Positions 27,501 to 35,511 of a stretch of DNA of 64,000 nt are shown one piece after another. The stretch covers positions 372,001-436,000 of the forward strand of contig OZ037871.1 of assembly GCA_964035575.1 (NCBI GenBank), given 5' to 3'. The notes beneath the pieces are model-generated. The model ran no database searches. It saw only the letters and a list, made by a program, of their open reading frames with translations, and was not told the DNA's origin. Each line of letters begins with the position of its first letter. Within the stretch, counting starts at the first letter, position 1. This DNA is from Rhynchopus sp. YZ270_cl-10. Lineage: Eukaryota > Euglenozoa > Diplonemea > Diplonemida > Diplonemidae. The position numbers were made by a program, and so were the translations under genes.

Positions 27501-30012
27501 CCAGCGACCCAGCAAGCAGCACCTCCGTTCCACTCTTCTCAATCCCAAGCTCCCCGATGATGTACACAATCTGCTTCTGTGCCTGCGGCGCACTGCAGTC
27601 GTGGATGCAGATCATCAGCGGCAGGCGTGCCATCACCCCCACAGCATCGTCCCTCCAGCCAGCACTGATCTCCAGCCCCGTCCCCTCCTTGCTGCGCATC
27701 GCAAAGTTGCTGTCCTCGCTGTCGGCCTCCCACCGCAGCACCCCCAGCACGGACACCTCCTTCCTGTTGCTGTACGACCCCTCCAGTGACAGCATTGCGT
27801 CCCCACCAAACAGCGGCACGCTGATCGTCGACGTCGTCGCCACCGCCACTGTCACCCCACCGTCCTCCACCCGCACAGACACCACCGCAGCCGACAGGCC
27901 GAGGTCCCCAAGCCCGGGGAACACATCAGGGAAGGTGTCGCCTGTGATTGCCGCGTACACCCCAGCAAGCGTCATCCGTGTCACGTGTCCAGACACAGAC
28001 ACGAAGAACGTTGGCGGTGTCGTTGTCTTGGCCACTGTTGCCTGCAGGTTCGACACTACCGGTGTGTCCGCACCTCCGCCACTGCTGCTGTAGAGTGCAC
28101 TCACAAGCGTGCGCACCTTGACAGCGCCGTCCACACCGCCTGTCAGCGAGTACCCGTCTGTGCGTGAGTATGTCCCCGAGAGCGTAAGCGTCAGTGTGTC
28201 CGTCACCTGCAGCGTCCCCTCCGCAGTCAGCGACACGCCGCCACCGCCGCCGCCACGTGGCAGCACCACCGACAGTGTCAGCGTGTCCACGGTCAGGTCC
28301 CCGACAGGCACATCCGTTGCAGTCCCGACGAACGACAGCTCCTCGGGCGTGATCGTGATGACAAGGTCCACCGCCACCCCCTCCATCATCGCAGCCCCGT
28401 GCACCGTCACCCCCTTTGTGCAGCGTGCGTCATTCTCAAACGTGCACACCGCCAGCTCCAGCGTCGTCAGCGTCACGTCCATATTGCTTGGCACTGTGAA
28501 CGCACTCCCACCAGTCAGCTCAGCACCAAGCGCCACGACGTCTGCCAGGGTCACGCCACTGAGCCCTGCCTTCAGGAAGACACTGCTGGCCTCGTACTGG
28601 CCCTCAACCCACAACGTCACAGACGGCAGGGCAAGTGTCGCAGACAGCGTCACCGCAGCAGGCACACCACCCCCAAGCGAGAACCCCAGGTGCGCCTCCT
28701 GCAGCACAATCCCGTCCGCCACTGCAAAGTTTGCAATCGTCGCCCCAAAGGTGAAGCGGCTGCGGTCCATCGACGCACGCACCGCCACCGACACACCATC
28801 GGGGGTCACTGCCGCCCCCCATAGCGCCACCCCCGGCTCGCACGACACACCCCCACCGAAGACGTGCCCGTCCGGCGCAGGACACACCGACATCCCAAGC
28901 GTCGTGATCGTCATGTCCGGCATCGCCACCGGGATGTCCAGCCCTGTCGCCGTGTTCGCCTGAGCCCCGAACCACGCACCCAAGTCCGCCAGCTCCACAC
29001 CGCACGTCGTCACCTCACCACGCAGCGCAACGCCGTCTGTTGCCGACCACGCCCCCGACAGCTGCAAGCCGCACAGACTCAGCGACACCTCCATCTCCGC
29101 CGCCGTCAGCGGGAGATCGAACTGCAGCGACGCCTTCGTCACCGTCACGTCAATGCCAAAGGGGTGCACCCAGTTCTCTGCCTCCCCCCGGTAGGACCCA
29201 CTCCCATCGGGATGCCCCATCCCCTCTACAGCCAGCGCCACCTCATCCTCCTGCGCCGTGCCCCAGCGCAGCCGCCCCGTTCCCGAGAAGGAAGGACTCC
29301 CGTTCCCCTGCCCCACCACAGCAACAACACCCACCTCCAGCCGCATGCTGTCCAACAGCAGCGTCACGCCCCCTGCAGCAGACAACGGCAACGGCTTCAC
29401 CAGCGGCACCTGGGAACGGAAGCGCAGGTAGTGATCGAAGTTCAGCCCTTGCAGGTCGTGCGCCCCTGCCACAGGCCCGGTCATATCCACTGCAGCGAGG
29501 TAGAGGTTCCCGACAGTCGCCACCAGCCCGGGCACAAAGGCAAACGCATCCTTAAGCCCTGCCGTGCACGACACAATCACCTCCGACGTCACGCCCGCTG
29601 CATCGCGCAGCACCAGCAGACGCTGCTCCGAGAACGTCAACCCAGGCAGCACAGGCAGGAGCGACACTGCTGCCCCCTGCGCCCGCAACACCGCAAAGTA
29701 GGGCTCATCCCCAGGCACCACAAGCGCGTGCAGCGTCAGCGCCACGTCCCCCGTCGCCAGCGTCGCCACAGCAGCACCCGTCTGCACCTCCGCAGACGCG
29801 AACGTTGTGTCCATATCCGGGAACAGCTCCAGCATCGTTGCGTACTCTGGCTCAAGCTCCGTAATGTCTGCAGCAGTCAGCTCCGCCAGCGTCTTCAAAC
29901 CCAGCGCAGCCTGCAGGGCGGCCGCGTCCGTGAGTACATCAGCCTCGCCTTGCTGGGGCTCGTCCACGTGCGCAGTCGCCAGCATAACGCAGGCAAAAAA
30001 CGACAACATCAT
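21526..30012 (-). CDS. Giant secreted HYR-like repeat protein with Ser/Lys-rich segment, 2828 aa
   Basis: Start chosen at MMLSFFACVMLATAHV, a signal peptide; CTTCTGCAG lies just upstream. About residues 30-1200 are beta-rich repeats built around phrases such as LSGTYSRTDGYSLTGG; I recognise no named family. An alanine-rich helical stretch near 1210-1260 (AAKAVGQAAVAVGKGIVKGV) is followed by a region with scattered Cys. About 1650-2560 holds seven or eight HYR-like (immunoglobulin-type) repeats, recognisable by RTWTAGDRCGNEATFTQEV, RTWTTEDRCGSADSWRQTI and EWTVSDTCGQSASVEQFVV. Residues ~2660-2740 are a dense Ser/Lys tract, then a His-rich stretch, then the end. There is no membrane helix or GPI-type tail. 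HYR domains usually mediate adhesion, so a surface or matrix protein is inferred. 8.5 kb without an intron is striking beside spliced neighbours. Function unknown. Confidence 0.9.
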   Translation of the reverse strand: MMLSFFACVMLATAHVDEPQQGEADVLTDAAALQAALGLKTLAELTAADITELEPEYATMLELFPDMDTTFASAEVQTGAAVATLATGDVALTLHALVVPGDEPYFAVLRAQGAAVSLLPVLPGLTFSEQRLLVLRDAAGVTSEVIVSCTAGLKDAFAFVPGLVATVGNLYLAAVDMTGPVAGAHDLQGLNFDHYLRFRSQVPLVKPLPLSAAGGVTLLLDSMRLEVGVVAVVGQGNGSPSFSGTGRLRWGTAQEDEVALAVEGMGHPDGSGSYRGEAENWVHPFGIDVTVTKASLQFDLPLTAAEMEVSLSLCGLQLSGAWSATDGVALRGEVTTCGVELADLGAWFGAQANTATGLDIPVAMPDMTITTLGMSVCPAPDGHVFGGGVSCEPGVALWGAAVTPDGVSVAVRASMDRSRFTFGATIANFAVADGIVLQEAHLGFSLGGGVPAAVTLSATLALPSVTLWVEGQYEASSVFLKAGLSGVTLADVVALGAELTGGSAFTVPSNMDVTLTTLELAVCTFENDARCTKGVTVHGAAMMEGVAVDLVITITPEELSFVGTATDVPVGDLTVDTLTLSVVLPRGGGGGGVSLTAEGTLQVTDTLTLTLSGTYSRTDGYSLTGGVDGAVKVRTLVSALYSSSGGGADTPVVSNLQATVAKTTTPPTFFVSVSGHVTRMTLAGVYAAITGDTFPDVFPGLGDLGLSAAVVSVRVEDGGVTVAVATTSTISVPLFGGDAMLSLEGSYSNRKEVSVLGVLRWEADSEDSNFAMRSKEGTGLEISAGWRDDAVGVMARLPLMICIHDCSAPQAQKQIVYIIGELGIEKSGTEVLLAGSLEMQGKLTKLFGVPILHVSDVLVGIKVEMQTRRVDEVKLAGKLELGRERECAVATSTRCIRAEGRLEIYTSSPQDNLVEMKITSLKLGEMWDVAGDWVTALQSFPMPSVLRDLGIQYLEKPGLVCPDANNDDCYALVRYRASEGFRLRGQINYFFGLKLGLDIEVGPSRFYLKTVLQDVTLFGIFKIENAFFEVTEAPSFKLTGKLSVPVLSLSMTVDGTISAHGIDVAAEMDFFGFVRPRVEVLFPFAGGGAKVGIGGFRIGVVHVSDMTVTTQEAAAVQLRAEVSFMYFARATVDVAMSEDEVSFTATVRTPVMDVSCTATSYKGSGRFGLSFSFDFVAFKNLAKAAKAVGQAAVAVGKGIVKGVTKVFSAIGGLFGKKYVYNTPAQKENCRQVRIDEGTTHSIIYAFTKEILGDGNIEPFAYLNKFESHPMHASYLQLAHEMHTPAYQARLRGHVKQLNEYYTGIHDLGLKEREPADAPPLFPASFCHWVTTDIVYGCDLVQHDGTDANDWFELTATTASNENNKVLNNGRSWIKCMEDDATQYKAMYDAAVLMADQKREMQQATDAAQHKTGGLMDLANSPAPDTAQFVAQGVPTAFQTAGQHYTGSAAAGSTTERDAEVAAIVNEFGPSENLGIQAVVRILTDEGQFADELVDFGGVLDLHNWADLERTVSEAETLISNKMWEVVHKGKAVLQDLRNSIPPEYPTLVADIDTILEETIAEVEQIVVDEAPLPLTVSVDGSAVTVTTAGAPDELSGSASVDALVAATEAKLVVSHDAGRCGSVTTKTHTVDEVAAFAVAGLPTCGSVYLRVEWTVSDTCGQSASVEQFVVVSPAYTDATGWASTPAQRVDFTMATFVDVAAGAPATHTYLAVGAYRSTLVHSLTMEESGAVLVPGTCEWRYTRTWSAELTPSAAESGFCRAPGALRFTQEVVVANDVAWFSPAVVVPSVTLLHDHRVLPTVQFAAPDLLAAVQPVYTAAQAAKGMRYTYDLSHTDVLDDPVVGPLTRTWTVAAPQCTPSLPAVVLTQRVTIVFPEPELGPAVPQTFGCGETQVHTKPHVTSKVDVCGPVTVRIVSTVATPNPFPTSVCGSRYETVTWQAFHRAACGGVGSSPVTQLVSIVPRFSHAPADVTAVPTTSPLAPGSTGGAAVADACVAPLAVSYADVADADGTCGHWTVQRVWTLAPLAGAVPTPSGCVSLTHLQHIHVEDLEAPVWTHTPDAVVVVPFFENWRAAHPVPRAAETPHADMVAIGIGVSHPTYLTSEDTVVRPWMDAAVEGTCRERGLATLHRTWTAGDRCGNEATFTQEVMLQHPPAALTSTQLWDAGAGLLAYAAGVDQLPSVCHAGKLVSTAGEYDALDGLQQAEEPVCDVWDAHGCRRLSAIGVVDVAVHQVRPEFATFPPDATTYTNSTLDAYDVAGGLGHPTGEAYCATPFHIWHRDEAPVLVSCGVWTINRVWKVQPHYQDCGTGDDYPASLTRERVQVITVHDVFAPQFASTPAAEVAVAFLNDYGPSVAGVPTVVDVATHADMAALNLTSYRINLTFADTVAFSAAGAAGCTDGLAVVERTWTTEDRCGSADSWRQTIRIEHPRRGGEGTGVMGHVSGFKAFSVGDVSAVDVAAASGAVGTQGDVVLRRSVFGPATAARPGHAATLADNATEQCGSAVANLTDVVDELAEFSDSLLMLPENLCTGPKLVECVRPELTTSCSVVANTTAPLAEAVVDYADNLTLVGEGQVYNFFTIDLDTWLVKQEVKVEVERRSWKDTKNWWRRGVRTETPVQKPFMRVRAGGFVFVNVVYESVHGHEDTLRDTLFEGASLGPDFVLFNMKQLCSSSSSSKSKSKSKSSESSSKSKSKSKSKSKGSSKGRDKSKSKISESSSKSKSSRDSHTDCRHHRWHAYPWHHLAWAHLHHTFASLQYGHHSNHLNLVNVSLPGTLLTQDSYVSVSVVDSEVFGQVLSAGTKLQLATTRFHCNLFVANAVCDISGCPSVP

Positions 30013-31056
30013 GCCTGCAGAAGGGTGCAGGGTGCGGGTCTGGGGGGTGGAGCCGTGTCTCACTCTCGGAGGTGGCAATGTGTTACTACGTGCACAATGT
30101 TAAGTGTTATCTGTGTTGTGGGGTGGTGGTTTTTCGCTTTCGTTGCAATACAATATGACAAAAAGGGTGTTCTTTCTTTTACGTTCTTGAAACTTGGCGG
30201 GATTCCAGTCTCTCCGACTTCTTAAATTCCCCCACTCAACCAAAGAGGAAATAAAAGCAAAGTAGAAACGAATGAAGGGGCATGCTTCTGTTTCCTCTTT
30301 GGTTTAGTGGAACGTGGAAAAGTTTATAAAGATCAGAGCCCCTCTAGCTCTAGCTTCAAATATGATATTATGGAAAAAACTGGGCAAAAAAATTAACCCA
30401 CACGCACTATTTTTCCTAGAAAAAGGAAACAAAAATCAGCACTTAAAATGAAAAAAAGAAAAGTTTATCCTCGCGCGGACGCAGGCCATAATTTTAAAGA
30501 TGAAACCCGCCTCTCAAGCAGACGGAAAGGTATAATATGCGGACCACAATTACTCTCAGCCCTTTTTTCAATTTGTGAATTGGACCTTTTTGTTACGGTG
30601 ACATATTTTGCGCTTATGGTATCTAAAAAAAACACGGGTCGGGAAAGATCTTTTTTTTTTTTTTTTTTTCGAGAAAAAAAATCCTCTTCTCCCGAAAAAA
30701 AAAAAAAAAAAAAGAAAACATCCCCCCCCCCTCCAGAACCAGCTGGGTACCAAACTGGAACGCTAAGTAAAACCACACTGACTGGACAGTCTGTCTTCTC
30801 CCCTGCCTCTCCCATGTTAATACTCCATTTTTCCTCAATTGTCAATGGTGCTGACTGTGCTGATGACAATAACAATCCATCTCTAGTTTTGTTCACTTTT
30901 GTGCCTCGTTCTAACTAACCGGCACTGTACAGATTGTAAGACATCTGGCCCTCGCTTCGCTCGGACCAAGTGCTTTTCATGTGCATAGTAAACGTACCCC
31001 CCTCGCCCTGTCCAGTTTGATGTGGAAAAAAAAAAGTCGAGCCTTGGGCTAAGTTG
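30013..31056. other. Intergenic DNA, no gene; a family A-like hairpin at 30319
   Basis: 30319-30360 reads AAGTTTATAAAGATCAGAGC then CCCTCTAGCTC, a family A relative with stem GAGC/GCTC. 30650-30720 holds long T, A and C runs in inverted order. No conserved ORF. Confidence 0.5.
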
Positions 31057-31064
31057 AACAACAC

Positions 31065-34000
31065 CAGGGTCCTCAACCTGTCTAAGTTAGGCCTTAACTT
31101 AGACAATTTTTTTTTTTTTGAAAAACGCTTTGTCTAAGTTAGACAAAACCTGGGTTTTGGGTTTTTGGGTGGTTTGAAAGAGAAGAAGCTTTACTGAAAA
31201 CAAAAAAAAAAAATGAGTTCCCTCAAGACTCCCTCAGTCCTCACCTGCGCGGACCCCATTGTACCCACCCACACAAGCCACCTCCTCAGACTAACTACAA
31301 TTGAACAAACTCATCCGCAAAAATGCCTGCCACTGCCAAGACCTCCAAAGCACAGCCCACCATCGTGTCCATGTTCAAGAAGGGAGCTGTTGCGGCACCT
31401 GTGGTACGTGTGGTGGAACCCAACAAAGGGGATACGCACTACGACCTGTGGTCTTCAGGCAAGTACAAGTCCATCCCCGATGGTCCGACACCCCGGCTCG
31501 CTTCCCTTCACCTTTTTCTTGTGGCGGAGGGGACGGTGAGGGGGTTTAAAAACCACCAGAACGACACCAACAAGGTGCTCAAACTCTGGTTGAAGGAGTT
31601 TGATCGCGCCAAACTGGCGGACGACGACAGGGAGGGGAGCAAGCGGAAGACGATCCTGACGATCGTTGCGGAGGCGCATGAGTTCGCCATGAACGAAGCA
31701 GAGAAGGGGGGAGACAGCGATGCCTCTGCCGTGTCTGTGCAGAGCCAGGTGTCGCAAGGCAAGAAGGTGAAGAAACGTGTGGTGATGATGGCTCCACAGG
31801 TGAGTGCTGTTAAGTACGTGGATTCAACGTCCGAAGAAGAGGAGGAGGAGCAATGTGTGCCAGTGAGACGCAACGCAGCATCCGAGCAACCCGAGGCAGC
31901 AATGGAAATCGATGATGTCGACGAGTACTCTTCTGACGGCGATGTTGTCTTCTTAGGTCCCACGCACTCCAACACGAACAATCCCAACCTCACGAACACC
32001 ACGACCGCACCAGCGAACACCGACTCCACCAACACGCTGAAACGTAAACGCGAAGCGCAGGAGAAAGGTTGTATGGGTCTGCGGGAGAGCACGGTGCAGG
32101 GCCATTTGAACCGTTTTTCCCCCTGGTTGGTGGTGGGTGAAGACAAGTTCAAGTGCTTGTATTGTGGTGCTTTCTCTCATGCAAAGACCAAGCTCGCCAG
32201 AGACCTCCCTGCGCATGCAGGCGACCCCAAACACCAACGTCTCGTGAAGGCTGCCGCTCTGCAGGCTTCCAATGGAACCGTGCTTCACACGTTGCACGCC
32301 AACAGCGACAAAGAAGTCGAGTTCAACCAAAAAATGCTGAAAATATGCATTGAGGTTATTGTTTTCCTCGCGCGCAAAGGTGTAGGGCACTCTAACTTGG
32401 AGGAGTTTCTGAGTTTTTTCGCAGACAAGCTGGAGTGCACCGACATGGAGGCATACCTCAGACAACAAATACGCTATCTCAGCTGCGGTGCAGTCTTAGA
32501 GATCATGTCCTGCATCACGGAGGTGTTGACAGAAGACCTCCTCAAGCAGGTCAAAGCCTCCCGTTTCTGGGGCCTGTCGGGGGATTGCTCACGCGACGTC
32601 AGCAAGAAGGAGCAACTCGTCTTCGTCGTGCGATACATGGTCGGTGCCACCCCCGTCGAGAAGCTCATCATGATGGGTGAGCTGAAGGACCAGACGGGGG
32701 CTGGTTACGCGTCGTTGCTGACGAAGTGGATAGACCAGCTCGGGCTCGACTACGGGAAGATGAGTGGATGCTCGTTTGATGGCGCATCGGCAATGCGTTC
32801 CTCGAACAAGGGCTGCCAACAACAAATCCGTGCAGACATAAACCCAGGCGCCCTCTTCACCTGGTGCTACGCACACTCCCTCGCACTCTGTGGCCCAGAA
32901 GCAGCGGCAGAGGGGAAATCGCCGGAGATTACCCGGTTCTTCGACGGCCTGCGGTGGGTGTGGGTTTTTTTTTCGGGATCCAAGATTAAGCTCGACACCC
33001 TGGAGGAGATGCTGGAGGAACTTCGCGACTTGTGTGAGTACTGTGACATCCTCATCGCAAAGCCGGGTGACACCCGGTGGCTCACCAACGGCAGGTGTTG
33101 CAGCACCGTCCGCAAGGAGTACCCCGCCGTGCACAGCGCCCTGTGCAAGCTTGGAGAGGCCGGCGACGTGGAAGCACCGTTCATCGCGCAGCACATCAAA
33201 GAGCCCGGTTTTTTTGCAACGTTGTCCTTCATGACGGTGGTCCTGGACGAGTTGAACGTGCTGTCGACGTCGCTCCAGAGCAGGAACACAAACCTGCTCA
33301 CCGTTTGCAGCCACATCGACAAATGTGTTGCGTCATTGTCGTTGCTTGAAACCAACCCGAACATGTTCCCGTTCTACCCAGAATGGGTACCGAGGTATAA
33401 TCAATGCCACGGTACAAAACTTTCCCGTCGGAACTTTGCGATTCATCACGACACGGTCTGCAAGCCATACCTCAAGGAGCTGCTGAAGTGCCTCAGTGAA
33501 CGATTCGTGAACATGGACATTGTGAGATGCTTCTCAGTATTCGACATCCGCAACCTCCCTGCTAACGCGGACGGGCTGGCGATCTACGGCAACACCGAGG
33601 TGAAGAAGCTCATCGAGGAATTTACTGAGCTGCATACACTCGAGTACAAAAAGTACGATGTTGTGGGCGAGAAGACGCGTGGGAGACCAGAGTACTCCAA
33701 GACGGAGCATACTGTGATATCGCGCACTCAAACAACGCCGTTACTGAGCGTGGACACGACGCCGTTCGTTGAGGAGTCGCCAGAACTGAACAGTCTGGAG
33801 ACAAAGAAAGCTGTAGCTGTGAAAGAATGGAGGATCCTGGTGGACGTTTTGTCGAAGAGAACTACAACAAAGGACACTTCGGACCTGATCGCAACATTCT
33901 TGACAAGTTCCGCAGGAGACGCCTACCCCATTATGAGGGATCTTGTTTTGCTTGGGTTGTCAATCCCCGTCACATCAGTTGAAGACGAGCGCTGCTTCAA

Positions 34001-34436
34001 CGGCATGAAGTACGTCAAGAATAGCTACAGAAACAAACTGCTGGATTCAAGTCTGCTATGCATTCTTATGTGCAAACAGGCAGAGACAAATGAGAATAAA
34101 TTTACGCCTGACCAAATCCAAAGGATTTTTGAAGCCTTTAAAAGAAAGAAGGTTAGAGTTTCTGTGTGATGCTTATCAGGTTGGGGGGACAATGGGGTTA
34201 GGGGTACGGGTGGGGCGAAGGGGTGGGGTGGGGTGTGATTGTTCATTTGTCGAACTCTTCTATTGAAATGAAAAGACCACTTAACGAGTTTCGAAAAAGC
34301 AACACAAAAAAAAAAAGCCCCCAATTTTTAGCTTTGTACAGGACCTTTTCGCGCGGAGCGCGAAAATTTTTTTTTAGCCTTTTTTTTTAACTTAGACAAA
34401 TCTGTGGCCAGACTTTGTCTACGGTTGAGGACCCTG
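31065..34436 (+). mobile_element. Complete hAT-family DNA transposon
   Basis: Terminal inverted repeats start CAGGGTCCTCAACC on both ends (31065 onward; reverse complement ending at 34436). The 8 bp AACAACAC directly flanks both sides (31057-31064 and 34437-34444), a perfect hAT-size target duplication. Inside each end are subterminal copies of TTGTCTAAGTTA in both orientations (around 31078, 31092, 31131, 34390, 34413), likely transposase sites. One long ORF (31323-34169) encodes the transposase. Length 3372 bp. Perfect target duplication and an open ORF suggest recent, possibly ongoing, activity. Confidence 0.95.
31323..34169 (+). CDS. hAT transposase with BED-type zinc finger and C-terminal dimerisation domain
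   Basis: 948 aa, the only long plus-strand gene here. A BED-like zinc finger (CLYCGAF...HAGDPKH) lies near residues 276-303, after a basic and acidic low-complexity region. The RNase-H-like catalytic core follows: SGDCSRDVSKK near 419 and GCSFDGASAMRSSNKGCQQQ near 484 carry candidate catalytic Asp residues, then WCYAHSLALCG and the hAT-typical DTRWLTNG. The C-terminus has the hATC dimerisation signature SVEDERCFNGMKYVKNSYRN near 885. It most resembles the ZNF862/KIAA1586-type (DUF4371) hAT branch. It should excise and reinsert the surrounding element using the CAGGG termini. No frameshift or stop is present, and base composition is like host genes. The third acidic catalytic residue I could not place with certainty. 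Confidence 0.93.
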   Translation: MPATAKTSKAQPTIVSMFKKGAVAAPVVRVVEPNKGDTHYDLWSSGKYKSIPDGPTPRLASLHLFLVAEGTVRGFKNHQNDTNKVLKLWLKEFDRAKLADDDREGSKRKTILTIVAEAHEFAMNEAEKGGDSDASAVSVQSQVSQGKKVKKRVVMMAPQVSAVKYVDSTSEEEEEEQCVPVRRNAASEQPEAAMEIDDVDEYSSDGDVVFLGPTHSNTNNPNLTNTTTAPANTDSTNTLKRKREAQEKGCMGLRESTVQGHLNRFSPWLVVGEDKFKCLYCGAFSHAKTKLARDLPAHAGDPKHQRLVKAAALQASNGTVLHTLHANSDKEVEFNQKMLKICIEVIVFLARKGVGHSNLEEFLSFFADKLECTDMEAYLRQQIRYLSCGAVLEIMSCITEVLTEDLLKQVKASRFWGLSGDCSRDVSKKEQLVFVVRYMVGATPVEKLIMMGELKDQTGAGYASLLTKWIDQLGLDYGKMSGCSFDGASAMRSSNKGCQQQIRADINPGALFTWCYAHSLALCGPEAAAEGKSPEITRFFDGLRWVWVFFSGSKIKLDTLEEMLEELRDLCEYCDILIAKPGDTRWLTNGRCCSTVRKEYPAVHSALCKLGEAGDVEAPFIAQHIKEPGFFATLSFMTVVLDELNVLSTSLQSRNTNLLTVCSHIDKCVASLSLLETNPNMFPFYPEWVPRYNQCHGTKLSRRNFAIHHDTVCKPYLKELLKCLSERFVNMDIVRCFSVFDIRNLPANADGLAIYGNTEVKKLIEEFTELHTLEYKKYDVVGEKTRGRPEYSKTEHTVISRTQTTPLLSVDTTPFVEESPELNSLETKKAVAVKEWRILVDVLSKRTTTKDTSDLIATFLTSSAGDAYPIMRDLVLLGLSIPVTSVEDERCFNGMKYVKNSYRNKLLDSSLLCILMCKQAETNENKFTPDQIQRIFEAFKRKKVRVSV

Positions 34437-34444
34437 AACAACAC

Positions 34445-34445
34445 C

Positions 34446-34476
<31 letters not shown>

Positions 34477-34787
34477 TTTTTGGGAGAAAAAAAAAAAGAG
34501 AAAAGATTTGAAAATCCTGGAAAAATCCTGAAAAAATCCTGAAAAATCCTGGAAAAATCCATGAAATTTCATGAAAAATCTCGAGATCTTGAGAAATCTT
34601 TGAAAAAAAAAAAAAAAGATTTTCAAAATCTTTTTTTTTTTTTTTCCAAAAAGATTTTTCAAAATCCCAAAAATCTTTTTTATCTTTTTTGAGAAAAAAA
34701 AAGATTTTCAAGATCTTTTTCATCTTTTTTTCTCTTTTTTTCCTTTTTTTCCTTTTTTTTTTCAGGATTTTTCAAACACGGGTTGCC
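34445..34787. repeat. Low-complexity A/T satellite
   Basis: Long A run, then repeated AAAAATCCTG units, then mirrored AGATTTT/AAAATCT motifs and T runs. It begins directly at the hAT target duplication. Confidence 0.7.
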
Positions 34788-34930
34788 TACGATCGTAGTA
34801 CGATCTCTTACGATCGTAGCTCTTTTTTGATCGCACTACGATCGTACTACGATCAAAGTACGATCGTAGTACGATCGTACTTACGATCGTATTATGATCG
34901 TACGATCGTAGTACGATCGTACGATCCTCC
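34788..34930. repeat. Array of the 10 bp palindrome TACGATCGTA (left)
   Basis: Overlapping copies of TACGATCGTA/GTACGATC spaced by a few bases. The same array recurs at 36806-36945. Each unit is self-complementary. Confidence 0.8.
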
Positions 34931-34939
34931 TTCTAAGGT

Positions 34940-35480
34940 GCTCGCTCTCCATACCTAGACCCTCGAATTTTTTTTTTTGCCCCTATATTGGGCTAATTTC
35001 GACGATTTGAGGCCATTAAAAGCAAAATTTGGCACTTTTGAGCATCTAGGGGGGTCTAAAACGCGGTTCCGCGAACCCAAAATTTCGTGATTTTTACCAA
35101 AGACAAGTCGATTTTTGAAAAAATCTCAAAAAAAAAAATCCCAATTTTTTTTTTTCACAAGTGTTTTGAGGCCTGCTCACTACACCCTAGGTACCCTTCT
35201 GGGACCAAAAAGTCAAAAAAGGCAAGAATTGGGCTGTTTTGAGCATCTAGAGTTAATTCCCCAGTCATTTTCTGTACCACCAGTGCATTTTGTATGGGCC
35301 AGCGCCTTGTCAAAAAATCGAAAAATCTCAAAAAAAAAAAAATTTTTTTTTCGGGAAAATTTCGACCCCTGAGTTGGGTTTTTGGGCACCAAAAAGTGCA
35401 AAAAAACGCAAAAATCGGGTGTTTTGACGATCTGGGGGTAAACCATATGCACTACTGCACAATATCGACTTTTCCTTAGC
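34940..35480. repeat. Three imperfect tandem repeats of ~200 bp
   Basis: Each unit has a GGGNCCAAAAAGT-like segment, an A-rich run, then GGGCTGTTTTGAGCATCTAG or a variant (ends near 35050, 35250 and 35432). Non-coding. Confidence 0.55.
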
Positions 35481-35511
35481 AAATTCCTTGGAGTATTGAA
35501 ACAAATAAAAA

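Noticed and set aside
21695-29005. Long plus-strand ORFs (170-520 codons) across the HYR-like gene
   Set aside because: They are antisense shadows of a GC-rich, compositionally biased coding strand. Their translations are Arg/His/Cys-rich with no family match.
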